DNA from: Stenocarpella maydis
Taxonomy: Eukaryota; Ascomycota; Sordariomycetes; Diaporthales; Diaporthaceae
Direction: 5' to 3'
Length of the DNA stretch: 64,000 bases
Assembly: GCA_002270565.1 (NCBI GenBank)
Contig: NQMI01000110.1
Location: 93,193 to 157,192 of the forward strand
The notes under the pieces were generated by a model, which was given only the letters and a program-made list of their open reading frames with translations, had not been told where the DNA came from and did not search any database. Position 1 is the first letter of the stretch; each line of letters starts with the position of its first letter. A program made the translations under genes and the position numbers. This document shows positions 43,488-55,308 of the stretch, piece after piece.

Positions 43488-44606
43488 TCGTGTCGCAGCA
43501 GCTGCCGACTCTTGCTGTGCATTGGGTCTTGAGGGCGGACGAACTTGTCCGCCTGGTCGGCACATGGCTGGTCGAACAAGACGATGCATGCTCGTCCTCG
43601 CCGTGTTGAACCTTTGAGCTGTTTGGAGCTCGGTCTGAGGGCTCTTGGAGCAGACTCGGGCTTGTGTCAGCCCGAGGCGACACTTGGGAGAAAACGCGGC
43701 GCACCACGGCTCTTGGCTGTGCGCCTCCAACCCGTGTACAAACATGTCCATACCCCTGTATAAATAACTCATGGGCCGTCGCTCCGTTGCGAGGCTCAGA
43801 GAGAGCGTGGCGATGGCGTCTGGGGGCCGCTGTCGCTGGACTTTTGACTTTCTTCTTCCCTGGTCGGGACCCGGCCGGGACACCCTCGATAGGGGAGGGG
43901 ATAGGTTGCGGAATGTTGATGAATGACGAACAAAAGGGAATGGAAGGCGTGGCTTTTGTTGTGTGGGCGCAGCATTGTAGGCGCATCGATCGGCTCATAC
44001 CCTCACGGGCGTTTAGCAGACAATCGGCCACAATTGTGCTGCTTGCAGAGGAATTGAGATAGGTTTTGATAATGCCCAATGGCACCCCCTTTCTGCGTGT
44101 ACGTCCTCATGTGTATGCCCTCGTGTTCTCCCGCCTCGTGGCGAGGTGTGTTGTGTAGCCGATGCCCGTGGGCGTGTGTATGGTGTCGTGCTTTCTTGCG
44201 TAGGGAGATGACCCCGTTGTCATGGTCGTTGGCCACCGGCACGAGGTCATGTCTGGTTATTCTCTCCTGGCCGACCAGGTGGGCGCACCAGTCGCCCTGG
44301 GGCCCGTCGGTGGGATAGACACGTGCGTCGTCTCTCCAACTAAATGGTAGCTTGAAAGGTATGTGTCTGGCGCTGCGGCCGCGAGAGGTTGGGGAGGGGG
44401 GAAGGGAACGGGCGAGTTGTTCCCCCGACGAATAGGGGCGAGTCGATTATCGGAGGACGATGGCTCCTCACGCAGGTTGCATGCGTCAGTCAGTATGCAG
44501 CGACCCGTTCATGCCGGCCCGGACCGCGCCCCGGCAACCCTCACACCACCCACCTGGCCCATCCCGAGGGGATCAGGGCATTGGGGCTGCCGTCGAGGAG
44601 CGAACA

Positions 44607-44607
<1 letters not shown>

Positions 44608-44649
<42 letters not shown>
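44608..44649. repeat. (GTC)14 trinucleotide microsatellite
   Basis: Fourteen perfect GTC units in non-coding DNA downstream of BDF1. Confidence 0.95.
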
Positions 44650-44651
<2 letters not shown>

Positions 44652-46258
44652 ATGATGAGACCAGGGTCGGCTCCGACGGAGTTGAGAGAGTCATGGTTCT
44701 TTTTGATTGGGGGGTCCTGTTTCAGCAAAGCTGAGACCCGGTACCGCAGAACTGTGCGGTTGTTGCTGGACGATAATTTCCTTTTGCCCCCATCTTGGCG
44801 GCTAGGGCGTGGGAGATTTGCGTCATGGCCCCCGGTCTCCCAGGCTTCACGGGGGGAGGGTTGGTTGCCTTGGGGTGGGGGGGAATAGGGGTGGTCCTCT
44901 TCCGGTGCGAGATTGGCGGATCTGATGGCGTGGGCGTTCCTCTTGCGTTCTTCTGATGCGGGGATTCAGTGACTGTCTTGTCTCGTGGGGCCAGATCCTG
45001 AAGGGGATAAAAGAAGGGAAGGAAGAGAAGCAGATGGGAAATAGATAGAGAGAGGGTTGGCTGGTGGGCACTTCATGGGTTGGGCATGGGCTGTCTGGCC
45101 CCTCGAAGAATAATGGGAGGAAAAGGGATGGATTCTGTGTGGTCTGGTGAGGGCTTGACAATGGGAAAGACGAGAGGAACTTGATGGAAAAGAGCGGGGA
45201 AAGAGCCGCACCGACGTGAGCTTATCGCAGTGAAGATGTGTGCACAGCTCGCCCGGCTCACTGATTTCTTCAACTATAAATAATAAATGAATGGACTCTG
45301 TGAAAAGTGATGGATTGTCATGTCTGCTGAGGAAGAAAGTGGGGCTGTGCCTGGGCTCAGCAACCCATCAAAAAGTCGTGCCACTGCCCTGATGGCCTGG
45401 GCAGTCTGGCAGCCGGCGCAGAATGGTACTCTACTATGTAACTGCCTATATTTTGGCAGAAGAGGTGCGTTGCAACCCCCGGGTGTTTCCCCAGCATTAC
45501 TACCAAGTATATATGTATACCTACCCACCAGGCCAGCCTAGGTACAGTACTAAGACAAGTACCAGTACTGGCCCTTATATTGGGCACACTATACTCAGCG
45601 AGGAGAGTGACATGGACATCAGGCGCCATATAGGTGGGGGAGGCCACATATGACAGGCGGGTGTTGGAGGAGGATGAGAACATATTTCTAGCTTGGCCCC
45701 TGGATGAGATACCCAGTATATACTCAAGACGGCGCCCGCACGACTTGGGTGTGCCATAAACAGATTTGGGTTCCCGACTAAACCTATAGGCTGCTCGAAT
45801 AAGAAACGCTCAAGGGCTCCCTATCCATCTGCATGAGCTCAAGAATTGCCCTCCACGGAGGTCCGGAACTGTCAGGATTGGGTGTGACGTGGAATGGGAT
45901 GACATGTGTGTGCTTAGACGTATCGTACCAGCACGTGAAGTGCCGAAATGGCCATCGGCACACGACTTCGATGGCTTCAAATCCCAACAGGACAGGTAAT
46001 ATCGGCTGCGGGCCTGAGATCACAAGGCCAGGGCGAAGAACGGCAGGCTCATCGAATGGTCAGTCGGCCCTCGTCGTCGATAGGTCTGCCCGGGGAGACG
46101 TCTCCCCAGCTGGTGGATACGCAGGTGTCTCTCGAGCCTGAGCTCCGAGACCCGTGGCCGCCGGGCTAGTCTGGTCCGATGTCCGACCGCATCGGTCTCG
46201 CGACGTACATGCAGCACTGCTGTGCTCCCCACCTATGCAGCGTGCTCGGCGGGCCCCC

Positions 46259-46266
46259 TATATAAG
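46259..46266 (+). promoter_or_regulatory. Probable TATA box (TATATAAG)
   Basis: About 125 nt upstream of the ATG at 46392, after a GC-rich stretch. Confidence 0.5.
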
Positions 46267-46391
46267 TACGGCAGCCGGCAACAGTGCAGCAGCCACAGTA
46301 CCATAACGAGGCAGGCTCCTATACAAGCCAACCTCCTCCTCTCGTCACACATCAGTCGCCTGCCGTGACCCAACGCCGTATATCAATCACC

Positions 46392-46532
46392 ATGTTGGGC
46401 CGCGCGCTCCTCACCCTCGACAGCCTCGGGCTCGTCTTCGGCGCGTGGATCGCAGATATGAACCACACCCACCAGCGAAACCCGAAGTGGCCACCCCATG
46501 CAAAGTGAGTCAGCCTGGCGTACAGTAGGACT

Positions 46533-46604
<72 letters not shown>

Positions 46605-47023
46605 CCTACACTACACATAGGCACACGCGCGCGCGCACACACATACAGATATCCCATGCCCATGCCATCATATCCACACCACGCCCCTCTGCATGCAGGG
46701 ACTGACGCGTACCGCACCTCTCCGCCCCGTCCAGATTCCACAATGCGCAGACCATCGGGCTCAGCACGGTGCTGGGCCTGGCCACCCTGTACCTGACGTG
46801 GAGGCCGCTGCTCCTGGGGCCCTCGCCCGCCACCGACCGCTTCTCGCTGCGCCTGGCCGCCTTCACCGGCAGCATCTACTGGCTCACCGGCCTGGCCGCC
46901 ATCTACTTCCCCGAGGCCGACGGGCTCGACCCCGAGTTTGGCGGGCCGGGCTTCCCCCAGAGGCCCATCTTCCTGACCTTCATGGCCGCGGGGCTGGCGG
47001 GCTCGTACCTGGAGCTCCGCTGA
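46392..47023 (+). CDS. Small four-helix membrane protein (DUF6640-like)
   Basis: Exons 46392-46504 and 46735-47023 encode 133 residues. The junction restores HAKFHNAQT, and PPHAKFHN is the hallmark of a family of short fungal membrane proteins that I believe is catalogued as DUF6640. Four hydrophobic segments are visible: LTLDSLGLVFGAWIADM, TIGLSTVLGLATLYLTW, LAAFTGSIYWLTGLAAIYF and FLTFMAAGLAGSYLEL. The charged motif NPKWPPHAKFHN sits after the first helix. Function unknown. The 230-nt intron consists in part of a CA/TA microsatellite. Confidence 0.8.
46536..46604. repeat. Compound (CA)n(TA)n microsatellite within an intron
   Basis: About 22 CA units followed by 12 TA units lie inside the only intron of the small membrane-protein gene, between donor and branch region. 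Confidence 0.95.
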
Positions 47024-48783
47024 GGGGCTGTTTTGGTCCGGGTCTCGGGTGGCATGCTGCAACAAGTCCTACCATGGCCCGTCTGTTGGACATTTATACA
47101 GTATGAGTTAGAGGCTTATCGCGGGCGGGCGGGTCTCCAAGAAGTCCATGTGGTTGCATGTCTTGGAAGTTAAAAGCACAGTCCTGTGTGCATGTCCGTG
47201 TCTCAGCTCATACGTCAAGACGAGAAGCAATATAACATAGACACGTGCTGTGTTGTCTCCATAATAAATACGTCCACACGTGTGTACTTACAGCACCCCG
47301 CTCTCAAATTGGTACGCGTCCACGTATTTATTTATTAGCCCTGCTCCGTGACCCCACGGAAATGGACAGGGCGCCCTCCACAGCCGCGCAACTGCAGCCG
47401 CGTCCTCTTCCTCCTTCACACCACCTGGCAGGCTGGCACCCAGATGCTACCGAGCCCGAGCCCTTCGCTTCACCACTTAATTTCTTTAATTGACGGTGAG
47501 ACGATGACGGGATCCTGACGCTAGCCCTATTGGACCATGGATATGCACTCTCTTCTCCCCAGACGCTGCTAGTGTCAGGAAAAAAGTCAGCCGCGTCTCA
47601 CTGGCCATGCTGCAAATCACACCCCGTTGCCAGGGCCGTCATCAGCGTGGGGTGTTGCACCGTCAGACCTCGTCCATCGAGGCGCCACTCGTTGCGAGCC
47701 AGCCGCGCCCGCCTTCTCACAACCCACAATCTCGAGATTTATTTTTTTTGGGGGTGGGGTGGCGGGGTGGGAGAGTTGCCGTCTCTGAAATAAACAGCCA
47801 TGCTCGCCCCGCGCCTCACGCGACACCCCCAGGATGCTAGTCACCTGGGACGCGTGGCCAAGCCGTCAGCAGGGCAGCCTGGCAGCCTAGCAGGACGGGA
47901 TGCTACACTAGGGTGTCAGAATCAGGGGTTGGACGGCCCAGGGATTGGACGGCCCAGGGATTGGACGGCCCAGGGAGAAAGGCTTGATCTGGGAAAGGTT
48001 TGAGGCCGGATCCACTGGTGACGACGCTCCAGGCACCTCCCTTGCGGTGTTATCGCCTACACAGGGACCGATCCCCGGTGAGCCGCGCTCACCAGGCCCT
48101 CAGGGCCGTCCTCGCAGGAACCCACCCTGCGTCTCGCGGGGCTGGAACGCTGGATGCTGGACACCAGGGTGCAGACTGTCGGGGCCGAGAAATCCCATGT
48201 CGGTTATTAGCTTGCTGATGTCTTCTGTTGTGCCTACAATCATGTGTCTCGCACACCAAATCCCAGTGTGTGCTTTCCTCTCGGCTTCTGCTCGTTTCTC
48301 TACCAACACCCTACCCTCCCTTTCCCTCCCGGCAACATCACCATTGTCTCCGTGCTTCCTGGGACCCATTTTCCCGTCCCCGGCCTCCTCCCACTCGAGC
48401 AAGCGACCTGTTGCCCTTTCTGTACGACCCAGCACCTCACTACACGCCGGCTCGCCTCACATCTCACACCCCGGGGTTCCGGGAGTTCCACCGGCCCAGC
48501 AGGGCTTGGCGGCCGAGCAAGCATCAGCGGGCGGCGTCTCTTGACAGCCGATGCCCACAGGGTATCAACCGGCCTCCCACCGCGCAGGAAGCCAGTTCCT
48601 GGAGCCTGGTTTCTTGACGACGAGCCACCTTGCGGCTGCCAGGGGCAACCGACGATAAGGGTGTGTGAGCATCTCGTCCGGTCAACAGACTGGCCGTTAC
48701 TCTGCGCCGCTGTTTTCCTTGTGTCTCACCCTGCAGACCCGGGATAGCATCAGATGCTGAAGCCGACAAGGAAGTAGGGCGAA
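47024..48783. other. Intergenic region without a supported gene
   Basis: 3' flank of the membrane-protein gene, a short minisatellite at 47926, and C/T-rich sequence at 48240-48450 that is probably upstream of the next gene. No coding signal. Confidence 0.5.
47926..47973. repeat. 16-bp minisatellite, three copies
   Basis: Unit GGRTTGGACGGCCCAG repeats three times (first copy differs by one base). Confidence 0.9.
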
Positions 48784-50451
48784 ATGGTCAAGCAGACAAG
48801 CTTCAGGAACTGCCTGAGAGACACGCCATGCGTCCAATCACTCCTCGGCTTCTTCTTCAACAAGGGCGTCAGGGGCGGCCCCAGGATATTCCTGAACCTG
48901 GCCGCTGTGATCCTTGCCCTCGTCCTCGTCATCAAGCTCATGCCATCACGGCTGAGCGACAGCACGTTGAGCTCGATCACTCTCGACATCTGGACGGGGC
49001 GGCCTGGGGAGACCCTGGTGGGAGATAAGGAAGGGGACGATGGGCTACCTGGCGGGTTGAGGATGGTCGTGTTCGGAGAGAACGACATTGGCACGCCGAC
49101 CGCGCAGGATAAGGAGGTCGGGGGGTCCAAGTCATGGACCGAGGCGCTCTGTGCAGAGGTAAGCGGCCACGATCCCTCGCAAGCCCATGACCGCTTCGCA
49201 TCCACACCCTAACACCTTTGTTCCCGCCCTCAGCTGGGGTGCTCCAGGTACATGACCATGGCACCACCAGACGGCTCTCCAGCCTGGTCCGTCAGCTCCA
49301 AGGCGCTCTATGCCCTTGGCGTGGAGAACGTCCTCAACGCGACGGCAGGCATGTCCGGCCCCGGGACGGACTACTCGTACCTGTCGACGTATTACGCCCC
49401 CCAGTGGCAGACGCTCGACCTGAAGGACCAGGTCGACCGGTTTCTCGCCATGCCCAAGCCGCGATACGCACCGAATGAAACACTGTGGGTCTTCAACCTC
49501 GGCTTCTGGGATGTATGGTCGCTGTCGGCCCTACCGATCCCTGCCGGGAAGGCGGTCGCAGAGGCCATGACCGGATACATCTTTGAGCAGCTGGAGCGCC
49601 TATACGAGGCCTCGACAGACCCCCGATCGATCGCCTGGTCCGACACCAGCTACGCCCCTGCGCCGCCCGGGCCGGAGACCAGCGCCGGGGCGCAGGGCGA
49701 GGTGCGGCCTGGCGAGGGACCGACCGAGAAGGGGCCCGAGGCGCAGGCCAGCGGCAGAGACACGAACGAGCACTTCCGGATCCTAATCCCCCGCATCACC
49801 GACCCGTCGCTGCTGCCCGGGTGGCGCGACCTCAGGGCGCAGCTCCCCAAGGTGCACTCCAAGGCGGAGCAGATGCGCAACTCTGCCGAGCTGACGGACC
49901 ACTGGAACAAGCGCATCGTCAGCGGGCTGACGGAGTGGGTCAGGAAGGAGGACGGCAAGGGCGGCTCGGAGGACCAGGGGGCCGGGCCAGACACGGCCCA
50001 GGGTGGCCCCACGACGCAGGCGGCGGCGACGGCGGCGGCGGAGGGCAACAGGGCCGACGCGAAGCCGAGACCGAGCGCCCGGCCGGGCCCGGTCCGGGAG
50101 GGCTACGCGTACAACACGGCCAGCTACGTGCTGGACGCCATGGTGGAGCGGCAGCTGCGCAAGGCGGGGCTTCGGGACGGGTCGGGGCGCGGCGGCGGCG
50201 CGGTCGAGGAGGGGTTCCGCGACGTGAGCAACTCGTGCGTGGGGCACGGCGGCACGGCGGCGGCGGAGGAGGAGCAGGCAGACGGAAACCAGACCAGGGC
50301 AGGCGAGACGGTCAGGGTGTGCCAGGCCCCCGGCGACTACCTGTTCTACACGCCGTTCGCGCTGTCGCAAAAGGCCATTGGGGCGATTGCCGCGCAGGCA
50401 GCGGACATGATCCGCAACAGGGAGGCGATCGGGGGCGGGCGGAGGTTGTAG
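48784..50451 (+). CDS. Membrane-anchored SGNH-hydrolase-like protein
   Basis: Exons 48784-49158 and 49234-50451 (intron 75 nt, GTAAGC...CAG) encode 530 residues. A single transmembrane helix (IFLNLAAVILALVLVIKL, residues ~35-52) after a short basic tail suggests a type II membrane protein with its domain in the lumen or outside. The domain begins LRMVVFGENDIG, in the place of an SGNH block I (FGxxD), with TWxxxLC-like spacing after it; later come TLWVFNLGFWDVWSLSALP and FRILIPRITDPSLLPGWRD followed by KAEQMRNSAELTDHWN. The pattern matches a family of fungal proteins distantly related to GDSL/SGNH esterases. The Ser of the classical motif is not visible, so activity is doubtful. The region 300-400 is a Gly/Ala/Arg-rich low-complexity insert. 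Confidence 0.65.
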
Positions 50452-51036
50452 CCCGGGGGCCTTCCTGAGCTCGTCCTGGCCAGATGGTGACTCGGTGCTG
50501 GGCCCGATGCTGTCTACTCGCTGTGGTCTTGGGCCTGGGGTCTTTGGATGATATACAAGACTTGATATGATGGCATGCATGGATATTGCACTGGGTGGTG
50601 TTTGGGGCTTTTTGACTGGCGGGACTCCGTTTTTGGTGGCCCATGTTTTGGTTTGTTGGCGGTGCTACCAGCGCCTATATACACCCGTACATACTTGTCA
50701 ATTATAGGGCCTCGATGCACCAGAAATATCGGCCAGCTCGCACCATGGTCCAACACCCTACTCCGTACCATGCTATCTCCCCTATCCTCACGTCACGGGT
50801 CCCCCCAGCCCCTCAGGGTTAAACCCTGGATGTGGTCATGATTTAAACCACACCCCCCCCCCCGGCCTTATCGGCTATCGCGAGGCCCGCACCCAGGCTG
50901 ACTGTGGCTTATCACCGACCAACGACACGCGGGCAGGCCACGAGCTCCTTTCGACCCCCTGCATACTTCCTCCACGTCCCGCCAGATATGCCTTCCCTCC
51001 CCCAGCCCTGACCGCAGACAAGAGGGCCAGACAAGA
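50452..51036. other. Intergenic region upstream of CLN3
   Basis: 3' flank of the SGNH-like gene and promoter of the next plus-strand gene. A CCCCAG/poly-C tract occurs at 50850-50862. No gene. Confidence 0.5.
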
Positions 51037-52463
51037 ATGAGCCCGTCGCCGTCCTCATCCGGACTCCTGCCAATGCCTGGAACTCCAGCCTGGCGCGCGA
51101 GGATCGCCAGCGTCTTCCGCAATGCCGACGCCCACGTCCTGGCCGCCTTCTGGCTGTTTGGTATGCCCACGCCAGCCTCCCCCTCGAGCATGAGCTGATG
51201 CTTCTCCCGTCTCCGCAACCAGGCCTCATCAACAATGTCCTCTACGTCATCATCCTGTCCGCCGCCCAGGACCTCATCGGCAACCTGCCCAAGGGCATCG
51301 TCCTCCTCGCCGACGTCATGCCCTCGTTCGCCGTCAAGCTCGTCGGCCCCTACTTTGTCCACCGCGTCCCCTACGCCGTGCGCATCCCCATATTCGCCGC
51401 CCTCTCCGCCGCAGGCATGCTCCTCGTCGCGCTCACGCCCGCCACCGGCTCCGTCCCCGTCAGGATGATGGGCGTGGTGCTCGCCAGCCTCAGCAGCGGC
51501 GGCGGCGAGCTGAGCTTCCTGGGCCTGACCCACTACTACGGCCACATGAGCCTCGCCGCCTGGGGCAGCGGCACCGGCGGCGCGGGGCTGGCCGGCGCCG
51601 GCCTGTACGTCATGCTCACCACCTGGTTCGGCCTCAGCGTCAGGGACAGCCTGCTGGCCTCGGCCTTCCTGCCCGCCGTCATGCTGCTCAGCTTCTTCGT
51701 GGTGCTCCCCCACGGCCCGCTCCGCCAGGGCGCCGCCCTCAAGAGCTACGAGGCCCTGCCCGAGCGGGACCCGGCCGGCGACGACGTCGACGACGTGCCC
51801 GCCGACACCGCCTCGTCCAGCCTGCTCGCCCCGGGGCCCGCCGCCGCCGCCGCCGCCGCCACCGCGTATTCCGCCCGCCCGGACGGCCACCACGGCGCGT
51901 CGTTGGTGGCGCACCTGAAGCGCGCGAGGGCGCTGGTGGTTCCGTACATGCTCCCGCTCTTCATGGTCTACGTCGCCGAGTACACCATCAACCAGGGCGT
52001 CTCGCCCACGCTGCTGTTCCCGCTCGGGTCATCCCCGTTCGCCGAGCACAGGGACTTTTATCCCTTCTACAACTTCCTCTACCAGTTTGGCGTCTTCATC
52101 TCGCGGTCGTCGACGCCCTTTGTGCGCATCCACCATGTCTATATCCCGTCCTTCCTGCAGGTCGGCAACCTGGTCCTGCTGACGCTGCACGCCCTGCTCA
52201 ACTTCATCCCCACCGTCTACATCGTCTTCATCATCGTCTTCTGGGAGGGCCTGCTCGGCGGTGCGGTCTACGTGAACACCTTTGCCGAGATCATAGAAAA
52301 CGTGCCGGTCGCAGAGCGCGAGTTCAGCCTCGGCGCGACGTCGGTCGCTGACAGTGCCGGCATCTGCCTCGCTGGCTTCATCGGCATGGCTGTGGAGGTG
52401 TGGCTGTGTGACTGGCAGGTCCGACATGGGAGAGACTGGTGCAGAAACATCAGGGTGGCCTGA
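51037..52463 (+). CDS. BTN1: Battenin/CLN3-like vacuolar membrane protein
   Basis: Exons 51037-51160 and 51223-52463 (intron 62 nt, GTATGC...CAG) encode 454 residues. CLN3 signatures are [20 protein letters not shown] at the first helix, [49 protein letters not shown], and the C-terminal [20 protein letters not shown] and [10 protein letters not shown]. About eleven hydrophobic segments are present. Yeast Btn1 sits in vacuole/Golgi membranes and influences vacuolar pH and arginine transport; human CLN3 is defective in Batten disease. Residues ~240-280 form an Ala-rich cytosolic loop specific to this protein. Confidence 0.93.
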
Positions 52464-52734
52464 AGGCGGCCGTGCCATATCTCTTGGATCGCAAATCTGG
52501 CCTTCGGTATCGACAGACATACAGAGGTAGAAGCATAGGAGCTCAACAACAAAGCACTCGGCCCACGGGGCGCTGTTCACGACGGCTCCCGGCCGCAACA
52601 TTTCAGAAACTCACTCGTTCCGAAAACGTGGGTATCTGGCAAATGGATGAGTGGTGAAGACGCATCCCCAACTCCTAGCAAACTCCAAAATGCCCCCCCC
52701 CCTCTCAGGCCAACCGCAGCCCCAATGACCCACA

Positions 52735-53744
52735 TCACCTGGCCTCCCGGCGACACCAGTTCTCGGTCCGGTGGACGATATGCAACTGCGGCGCCGTCCA
52801 GCCGGGGTCCTTCTCCTCGACCCTGCCGAACGCCCCGCGCACCAGGGCCCATATGCGCTTGACCTCGGCGCGCTTGAGCCTCCTGAGCCCCCTGAGCGTC
52901 GAGGGCTCCGGCCACCCGTGCTCGTTGAAGTCCACCAGCAGCGTCAGCAGCCTGAGCCCAGGGAACCTGCGCACGAAACGGGCGCCGTCGTCCACGGCCG
53001 AGTCGACCCAGCACGGCCGCAGCCCCCAGTTCATGACGAGGCTGCGAAGGCCCGAGTATGCCGCGAGCTCGGCGTCGCTGATGTCGTCTGCAGCGTTGGG
53101 GAGGTCAGTAAAACCCGGACTCTTTTCTCTCTTTTTTTGGGGGGGGGGGGGTACGAGGAGCATTTATGGGAGGGAAATCACCCACAGCCTCGGTAAACCC
53201 ATATCGAGTCCTTCTCAAAGTCCATATATACTCCCTCGTCCCCGCGGCCCCGCGTCTGGACGAGCTCATACTTTGGGCCGGCGCCCGCCACCCGCTCGGC
53301 GCCCGGCTGCGCGACCAGAAGGCGCCTCGACTCGGGGCACGCCTGCAGCACCGCGGGCACGCGCCTCTGCGGGTTGTACCTGAACTTGGCGTTGTTCCAC
53401 GTCCTGGGCACGACGGTCGGCTCGGGTGCGGCCGCCTCCCAGATCAGGTAGCGGATCTCGACCGGCAGGCGCTGGAACTGCGGGAAGCCGGAGGGGAGAC
53501 CCTCTGGCCGGGCGGGGCTGTCGGCCCCTGTAACGAGGGGGCCGGCTGGCGTTTCTGTCTTGTCCTCGCGGAAGATGTGCAGGATGTCTGGGCTTATGGA
53601 CTGGTCGGCGCTGGGCTTCATTTCCGCCTCTGAGATGCTGCTGGTCCTCGGGCACTGTGAGGCTTGTGTGCTGGCCATGTCGGTGTCCCGGTAACATCTG
53701 TATGGGCTGTGTGTGGTAGATTGTGAGTTGTCGAGAGATGCCAT
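52735..53744 (-). CDS. 2EXR-domain protein
   Basis: Exons 53744-53186 and 53087-52735 encode 303 residues. Donor GTGGGT at 53185 and acceptor GCAG ending 53088 keep the frame (intron 98 nt, containing a poly-C/poly-A tract). The first exon holds the 2EXR domain typical of fungal F-box-like proteins of unknown function: FPQFQRLPVEIRYLIWEAA, VPAVLQACPESRRLL, then VYMDFEKDSIWV. The second exon continues with AELAAYSGLRSLVMNWGL and FPGLRLLTLLVDF, resembling the leucine-rich part after the domain. A start at the second Met (residue 23) is possible. No function is known for the family. Confidence 0.8.
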
Positions 53745-54298
53745 TGCATGGGTTCCAGATGTGATTTGCCGGTTGTGTTGCGGTTACGAGCAGGAATGTT
53801 GCGGCTGATATATGCTTGAATCCTGTATGTTTGCCCTGAGATCGGTTGCGGTGGAGAGGGTATACGGTTCTCCAGAGGGAGTTTTTGTAGTACACTAATA
53901 ATAAACAAACAGGAGAACTCAATAGAGTCGGGCGCAATCTCGTAAAAATGTGACAAAATAGAGTCATGCACCTCCGGCCTGCGACAGCGACTGACTGCTC
54001 TGGAACAATGGTTGTGAGCCAACCAACCTTAACAAGAGCTAAGCGTTAGCGGAATCAAAGGGGGGGGGAAAATATTTAAAACACTGCATTATAACATCAC
54101 AGCCAAGATTTCCACCAGCAAAACAGAATCCATGTGCTCATCCACCATGATAGCGTCCCGGGTCCTCCCGGGTGAGAGAGGCACGGTGGTTGGGCATAAC
54201 ATGGCCACCGCTTGCTTCTTTGCTTGCTTGCTGGCAAGGTGTATGTAGTTTGGCCCCAACCCCCCTGACGCCAATCTGCGCGCAGGGCAAGGCCAGGC

Positions 54299-54345
54299 GG
54301 GTCTGATGGCAGGCAGGCAGGTCTGATGGCAGGCAGGCAGGCAGG
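54299..54345. repeat. GTCTGAT(GGCA)n tandem repeat
   Basis: The block GTCTGAT followed by three GGCA units is repeated once, the second time with five GGCA units. Confidence 0.75.
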
Positions 54346-55261
54346 CAAGACACGATGGGTCGTGTGGCTCTACAAACAACTACCCAAAAAGACAACAAGA
54401 TGGTGCCACCTGGACCCAAGCAGCGCGGGTGGGCGGGTTATCAGGCCAGACGCGGGCGGCTGCAGGGCTGGCCTGGGGCACCGGGCTGGGCTGATTCCCA
54501 CATCTCTGTCCCTCTCATTCTGGCTTCTTGACATCTGTCGGACACGGACATTGCCGGGTCATATGTTTTTTTTTTTTTTTGTCGCTGCGGTTGCTACGTG
54601 GGCAGAGTCCATCAGTCACTTGCGTCCAGGGAGAGGCCCTTGTATCCTTGTGTTGTATGCCTGCGGCTTTCGGCCCGCCCTGCTGGCGTGGACTTGGCGG
54701 GTTTTGGCTGTAACCCTTTGTTTTTCTTTTTTTCTTTTTCAAGATAGATGGCCCGGAAATAACAAGGGTGGGCGTCGGTCTCCTCTCTGCTGTGCGGCTC
54801 CTCCGAGCGGGCTCGGGCTTTAGAAGCGTGCCTGCTGGCAACCCTGCTGGCAATGACACGGAGGTTGGCCAAGGCTCCATGACCATCTGCCGTTTATTAC
54901 ACAGTACTCGGAGTGCGTGCTGCCCGGCTGGAGAGGCACGGGTATGCCAGCCTCATGATGCTTTCCAGCCCTATGATGCTTTCCAGCCCTCCTCGGCTGT
55001 GAAGACGAATTAATTGCCTTGCTGGCCACCTTCTTGCGATACCCGACGGGGGAATGAGTTGGGATAAGATGGCAAGATCCGAGAGCCCCCGGTCCGGCTC
55101 CTGAGGATCGAGCTCCGGTGGCTCGGACAGGCCGCTGCCCGGAGTCCATGTCGTCAACGGACGGCAGACTAGTCCGTCAGTCATGCATGCACACTCGCTT
55201 CTTCTTCCGCCCCCCCCCATCCTTCACCTCTCTGGGACCACAACAAGACCACAAGCCGCCG

Positions 55262-55290
55262 CCACCACCACCACCACCACCACCACCAGG
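55262..55290. repeat. (CCA)n microsatellite in SDHAF4 5' UTR
   Basis: Nine to ten CCA units, about 20 nt upstream of the start codon. Confidence 0.9.
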
Positions 55291-55308
55291 ACAACCAACA
55301 AACAAGCA

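Larger units (their letters stand above)
43488..46391. other. 2.9-kb region without a supported gene
   Basis: BDF1 3' flank, then mixed GC-rich and AT-rich sequence. It contains the (GTC)14 run at 44608 and, at the right end, the TATA box of the next gene. Many overlapping frames occur but none has coding character. Confidence 0.5.
53745..55308. other. Divergent intergenic region (2EXR gene / SDHAF4)
   Basis: Upstream DNA of two divergent genes. It includes (GGCA)n runs at 54300-54340, a poly-T tract at ~54567 and a (CCA)n run just before SDHAF4. Open frames here lack coding signal. Confidence 0.5.

Noticed and set aside
44363..44888. Plus frames with poly-Arg/poly-Ser runs
   Set aside because: Created by the (GTC)14 repeat; different frames simply read the repeat as Arg, Ser or Val.
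46352..47065. 237-codon minus frame with long Cys/Val run
   Set aside because: Antisense shadow of the small membrane-protein gene; the run comes from the CA repeat in its intron.
47945..48544. 199-codon plus frame
   Set aside because: Pro/Ser-rich, no codon bias, begins inside a minisatellite.
49783..50580. Frames of 215-265 codons on both strands within the SGNH-like gene
   Set aside because: Shadows of the Gly/Ala-rich insert of that gene.
50868..51914. 348-codon minus frame
   Set aside because: Antisense of CLN3; Gly/Glu-rich and without motifs.
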